A stretch of 9,478 bases of DNA from CAZBBC01 sp964489835 (lineage in GTDB: Bacteria > Calditrichota > Calditrichia > JAJRVZ01): positions 1 through 9,478 of the forward strand of contig CAZBBC010000166.1 in assembly GCA_964489835.1 (NCBI GenBank), read 5' to 3'. Below are positions 6,778-9,478 of the stretch, in pieces (within the stretch, counting starts at the first letter, position 1; every line of letters begins with the position of its first letter). The notes beneath the pieces are model-generated. The model saw nothing but the letters and a program-made list of their open reading frames with translations. It was not told where the DNA came from and did not search any database. Position numbers and translations under genes: made by a program.

Positions 6778-7167
6778 ATGTCACCAGATGAAAGAAGAAA
6801 ATTTAAACGTGTTTTATTTACCGTTGAAGATGGGATTGTTGGTGTGTTTAATCCGCCTGGAACGGATGGTTCTCCCATTGAAGCGATGGTAATGGATATG
6901 AGTGCCGGGGGAGTAAAGCTATTGTTCAAACCTATCCTGAAAAACAGAATTATGGAAGGTGATCGCCTGGTGCTCAGTGAGATAAGAGGATCTGGCTCTT
7001 CTCAAGTCATTGTGAATGTTGATACGGAAGTTAAATGGATTACCGAAGATGAGCTAAATAAAACAATAGGACTAGGTGTAGAGTTTCTCAATATTTTGGA
7101 TGATAGAAAGCAAGAAATCAGTGATATGGCTGAATTCTGGTTTATGCAAAAACTGGAGAGTAACTAA
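6778..7167 (+). CDS. PilZ-domain protein, probable c-di-GMP receptor
   Basis: A 129-residue single-domain protein. Both PilZ signature motifs are intact: RKFKR (7-11) gives RxxxR, and DMSAGG (40-45) gives D-x-S-x-x-G. These residues grip cyclic di-GMP in characterised PilZ proteins, so binding is likely. The beta-barrel continues through VNVDTEVKWI (about 80-89) and GLGVEFL (about 99-105), followed by a C-terminal helix. There is no membrane segment or fused output domain, so it must act through a partner, for instance in motility or exopolysaccharide control. GGAG at 6766-6769 sits eight bases before the ATG. The stop codon directly abuts the start of the ACT protein, so the two are surely co-transcribed. 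Confidence 0.9.
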   Translation: MSPDERRKFKRVLFTVEDGIVGVFNPPGTDGSPIEAMVMDMSAGGVKLLFKPILKNRIMEGDRLVLSEIRGSGSSQVIVNVDTEVKWITEDELNKTIGLGVEFLNILDDRKQEISDMAEFWFMQKLESN

Positions 7168-7557
7168 ATGAAAAAAATATCTGAAATTTTTGTTGTCCTC
7201 GATGATCGGCCGGGAACAATCGCAGATTTAACCAGAGTTTTAAAGAAAAAAAATATTTCAATTTATGGTATTGGGTTGTTTATTGATACGGCCAGACTTC
7301 ATGTCTCCGATCCGGATGCTGCTATGGAAGCTATTCAGGAAAATGGATATCCAGTTGAATTGAGGGATGTACTCCGTATTGATCTGCCAAATAAACCCGG
7401 AAAATTAATGGAGATTACAAATAAATTGGCCAATGCCGGGATAAATATTAACCATCTCTATGGTGCGATTGGTGAGAAAGAAAAACAAGGAATTATTATA
7501 ATGGAAGTGGATAATATTCAACTGGCAATGGATATATTCAAAAATAGCGAGTTTTAA
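7168..7557 (+). CDS. Tandem ACT-domain protein, amino-acid-binding regulator
   Basis: 129 residues made only of two ACT domains. Domain 1 (about 4-65) starts EIFVVLDDRPGTIADLTRVL, where the D-x-PG-x-L pattern forms the ligand-binding loop (PG at 15-16), and continues NISIYGIGLF. Domain 2 (about 66-129) starts RIDLPNKPGKLMEIT (PG at 77-78) and continues AGININHLYG (90-99). ACT domains bind amino acids or similar small molecules at domain interfaces, and stand-alone double-ACT proteins are usually annotated as amino-acid-binding proteins. No enzymatic domain is attached, so it is likely a sensor or a regulatory subunit. Its ATG follows the PilZ stop with no gap, and the SD GGAGAG (7155-7160) lies inside the PilZ gene, which implies translational coupling. 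The target of regulation is unknown. Confidence 0.9.
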   Translation: MKKISEIFVVLDDRPGTIADLTRVLKKKNISIYGIGLFIDTARLHVSDPDAAMEAIQENGYPVELRDVLRIDLPNKPGKLMEITNKLANAGININHLYGAIGEKEKQGIIIMEVDNIQLAMDIFKNSEF

Positions 7558-7690
7558 TTTATATCTTTACTTTAAATATTTGACTTGTATTTAAACCTCC
7601 CGCTTAGAAAATGTGACATTCTTTTGCTGCAATCATAATCCAGCTTGTTGACTTATTTCTCGCAGCGCCGCAACGAAAGCAATAATTTTA

Positions 7691-7762
7691 TTAACCACCG
7701 AAGGCACTGAAAAACACCGAATTTTATAATAATTAATTATTTGCAGTGTTCTCGGTGGTTAA
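7691..7762. repeat. REP-like inverted repeat (TTAACCACCGAAGGCACTGA family)
   Basis: Left arm 7691-7710 and right arm 7743-7762 are inverted copies matching at 16 of 20 positions, with a 32-base AT-rich loop. The downstream direct-repeat tail (CTGTGAAAAT, CTGTGAAATC, CGTGGTTAA) is often seen attached to this kind of element in other genomes, as far as I recall. It is probably a non-coding dispersed element. Confidence 0.8.
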
Positions 7763-7839
7763 TTGATATTCTGTGAAAATCTGTGAAATCCGTGGTTAAT
7801 AAATTTTTTTGTCTTTTTTCTTTTGTCTTTAATTTGTTT

Positions 7840-7854
7840 GCAGCCAACGGCTGC
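7840..7854. repeat. Small perfect hairpin GCAGCC-AAC-GGCTGC
   Basis: Perfect 6-bp GC-rich arms flank a 3-base loop in an otherwise AT-rich gap. A T-rich stretch lies before it rather than after, so as a plus-strand terminator it is poor. On the minus strand the A/T order would suit a terminator better, but no minus-strand gene ends here. It is likely another repeat fragment. Confidence 0.5.
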
Positions 7855-7936
7855 GGTATGAATAGATCAGGTTAAATAAACATTCCCCAAAATTAATGGA
7901 TTTAGAACAAATCAATAACTAAATTTTTTTTTAATT

Positions 7937-7942
7937 AGGAGG
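7937..7942 (+). promoter_or_regulatory. Strong Shine-Dalgarno of the ceramidase-like gene
   Basis: A perfect AGGAGG lies nine bases before the ATG at 7952. A GTG at 7948 is out of frame, so the ATG is the start. Confidence 0.75.
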
Positions 7943-7951
7943 AAAAGGTGG

Positions 7952-9343
7952 ATGAAGAAAATCTTATGGATCTTTACTGGATTAGCGGTATTGATCTGTT
8001 TATTAATCTATGTAGCAACGGGATCTGTTGATCATACACCATATTTTGAGACAGATTATTTCAACAGAACCAGAATCAGACTTGACAAAGCGCTTATGCA
8101 AACAGAAAATGTATCCGGACAGTTGCAAAGCGGATTTGCAAAAATAAATATAACACCAAGTATAAATGCACCCAGGGATGATTTTCAGAACGGTACCTTC
8201 ACCTCGATACCTCTGGCCGGTTATGGCGACCGGGATGGATGTCCTGCCGAGGGAATTCATGATAGCTTGTTTGTCAAAGCAGTAGTATTACGCGTGGGTA
8301 ATCATTTAATCGTTCTTGTTGGTGCGGATTTATTAATAATACCTCCGGAAGTAGCAGATAGTGTCGGTATTCTGGTAGAAAAGGAAAAAGGAATTAAAAG
8401 AGAACAAATATTTTTTTCCGCCACACATACCCATTCTTCTGTGGGCGGCTGGGCCGGTGGAATAGTCGGCGCTGAATTTGCTGGAGAAGAAAATCCTAAA
8501 GTACGTTCTTGGCTTATATTAAAAATAACAGAATGTATCCTGTCAGCCTATGCTGATACCCGGCCTGCTCGGGCTGGCACCGGAAGCTTTTTCGCCCACG
8601 AATTCGTAAAAAATCGTCTGGTAGGCAAAATGGGGAGGGTAAATAGTGAATTTACTTTCCTGGCTGTAGAGCAATATGAGGGCAAACGAGCTATTATCGG
8701 CGCATTTTCTGCCCATGCGACAACGGTAAGGCATTCCAATATGAAATTCAGCGCCGGATATCCCGGATACTGGCAAAGAAAATTGGAAGCGGATGTCACA
8801 GATATGGCTGTTTTTTTTGCCGGAACTGTCGGTAGTCATGGGCCTGTCGGAAAGGGTAATAATTTTGAAAAGGCTCAATATATCGGCGAAGCCTTAGCAG
8901 ATAGTGTGATTAAGTTTATGAATTCAATGGCGTATCAGGAAAGAATTATCCTTTCCTATCTGACTTGCAAGATAGATCTTCCAGACTATCACCTACGTCT
9001 CAGCGCAAATCTGCATCTCTCATCGGCTCTGAGTGAAAGTCTCTTGCCGTTATCACGTCATGTGTTTTTACAAGCAGCCAGAATTAGTGATTTGGTCTGG
9101 GTGACAACACCTTGTGATTTTAGCGGTGAATATGCTCTGGATTTAAAGAATTCATTGCATCGCATGGGGTATAAATCGATTGTTTCGAGTTTTAACGGTG
9201 CATATGTGGGATACGTCATACCACGAAAATATTTCTATCTTGACGAGTATGAGTCACGTACCATGGCCTGGTTCGGTCCAAATCTGGGAGATTATATGAT
9301 GGATATTATATTTCGGATGACGCGGGCTGTTACTGCCGGTTAA
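7952..9343 (+). CDS. Neutral/alkaline ceramidase-family protein, membrane-anchored
   Basis: 463 residues. Residues 4-23 (ILWIFTGLAVLICLLIYVAT) form one N-terminal hydrophobic segment behind two lysines: a signal anchor or uncleaved signal, so the rest lies outside the cytoplasm. The body matches PF04734: SGFAKINITP (60-69), LAGYGDR (88-94), GIHDSLFVKAVVL (101-113), GADLL (124-128), SATHTHSSVGGW (156-167) and SAHATTVRHSN (253-263). Expected zinc ligands are present: the HTH of 159-161, H255, E393 in FSGEYAL and Y418/Y421 in NGAYVGYVIP. S295 in VGSHGP sits where the catalytic Ser of Pseudomonas ceramidase is found. The family hydrolyses the amide bond of ceramide. This protein ends after the catalytic part and lacks the C-terminal domain of the roughly 650-residue secreted enzymes, so its substrate may differ. 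It appears monocistronic. Confidence 0.85.
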   Translation: MKKILWIFTGLAVLICLLIYVATGSVDHTPYFETDYFNRTRIRLDKALMQTENVSGQLQSGFAKINITPSINAPRDDFQNGTFTSIPLAGYGDRDGCPAEGIHDSLFVKAVVLRVGNHLIVLVGADLLIIPPEVADSVGILVEKEKGIKREQIFFSATHTHSSVGGWAGGIVGAEFAGEENPKVRSWLILKITECILSAYADTRPARAGTGSFFAHEFVKNRLVGKMGRVNSEFTFLAVEQYEGKRAIIGAFSAHATTVRHSNMKFSAGYPGYWQRKLEADVTDMAVFFAGTVGSHGPVGKGNNFEKAQYIGEALADSVIKFMNSMAYQERIILSYLTCKIDLPDYHLRLSANLHLSSALSESLLPLSRHVFLQAARISDLVWVTTPCDFSGEYALDLKNSLHRMGYKSIVSSFNGAYVGYVIPRKYFYLDEYESRTMAWFGPNLGDYMMDIIFRMTRAVTAG

Positions 9344-9478
9344 TTTGGTTCCGATGGTTTTGTTACAATAGTAAAGAAATGTCCAATACCAAAATCCCAA
9401 TGACAAATGAAAAATTGATTCAATTTATAATTAAAAAACTCATCCCCAAACCCCTTCTCTTGAAAAGAGAAGGGGCTC
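9344..9478. other. Right-edge intergenic DNA
   Basis: Non-coding as far as visible. Bases 9378-9412 (AATGTCCAATACC, then AATCCCAATGACAAATG) read like another dispersed repeat fragment, followed by the CTCATCCCC element that reaches the window edge. No terminator for the ceramidase-like gene is evident before 9400; the hairpin at 9451-9475 could serve. Confidence 0.55.
9432..9478 (+). repeat. Dispersed repeat, copy 2, with an 11-bp hairpin
   Basis: Bases 9432-9452 are identical to 4078-4098. They run into a perfect hairpin: CCCCTTCTCTT (9451-9461), loop GAA, AAGAGAAGGGG (9465-9475). The element is cut by the window edge. It looks like a REP/MITE-like intergenic repeat; the strong stem might also terminate transcription of the ceramidase-like gene. 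Confidence 0.85.

Larger units (their letters stand above)
7558..7951. other. 394-bp intergenic region with repeat fragments
   Basis: It contains an ACCACCGAAGGCACTGA-type inverted repeat (7691-7762), the tail CTGTGAAAATCTGTGAAA (7771-7788) and CCGTGGTTAA (7790-7799), a T-rich tract (7801-7840), and a small GCAGCC/GGCTGC hairpin (7840-7854). I find no ORF. The last 20 bases carry the strong SD of the next gene. A promoter for that gene is expected between about 7855 and 7930 but is not obvious. Confidence 0.65.

Noticed and set aside
7558..7690. Riboswitch or small RNA downstream of the ACT gene
   Set aside because: I see no stable multi-stem structure or recognisable riboswitch core in this AT-rich stretch.
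7967..8000. Lipoprotein signal (Cys16) in the ceramidase-like protein
   Set aside because: The sequence before the Cys is VLI, with Ile at -1 where a lipobox needs Gly, Ala or Ser, and the Cys lies in the middle of the hydrophobic segment. A signal anchor fits better.
8543..8878. Minus-strand reading frames over the ceramidase-like gene
   Set aside because: They are antisense to conserved segments of the ceramidase family and show no domain or SD of their own.

Overview
The window looks like an AT-rich chromosome segment from a free-living, probably Gram-negative, non-sporulating bacterium. The reasons are a PilZ (c-di-GMP) protein, tandem-domain Usp and ACT proteins, a membrane-anchored ceramidase-family protein, and several families of repetitive intergenic palindromes. 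The style suggests an environmental lineage such as the FCB/KSB1/Calditrichota-like or deltaproteobacterial groups. That placement is an impression from gene content only; no rRNA or universal marker is present.

Layout. Positions 3-3983 (minus strand) hold a tight three-gene operon transcribed leftwards: a two-domain family 2 glycosyltransferase, a ROK-like sugar kinase/ATPase, and a SpoIID/LytB-domain protein cut by the left window edge. The first two are about 16 bp apart and the last two overlap by 19 bp. The SpoIID-like gene is easy to miss because its stop codon lies outside the window, yet it is open for 396 codons. Positions 3984-4512 are a 529-bp divergent intergenic region with several palindromes. 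Positions 4519-6492 (plus) hold a tandem universal stress protein followed by an AI-2E/UPF0118-family membrane protein. Positions 6778-7557 (plus) hold a PilZ protein and a double-ACT protein, abutting stop-to-start. Positions 7952-9343 (plus) hold a neutral/alkaline ceramidase-like protein with an N-terminal membrane anchor. The window ends inside a repeat whose first 21 bases also occur at 4078-4098.

How the genes may work together. The left operon joins sugar-transfer, sugar-phosphorylating and peptidoglycan-glycan-cleaving folds, so a cell-wall or glycan metabolism role is the simplest reading, but the substrates are unknown. The SpoIID-like protein has no visible signal peptide, the kinase lacks the ROK zinc motif, and the glycosyltransferase has a degenerate first domain. 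This operon is the best candidate here for an undescribed pathway. The remaining genes (Usp, AI-2E family, PilZ, ACT) look like stress and ligand-sensing housekeeping functions. The ceramidase-like gene appears to be a separate transcription unit.

No tRNA, rRNA, CRISPR array, transposase or phage gene was seen. Each of the long intergenic gaps carries its own inverted-repeat element, which suggests a genome rich in dispersed REP/MITE-like repeats.
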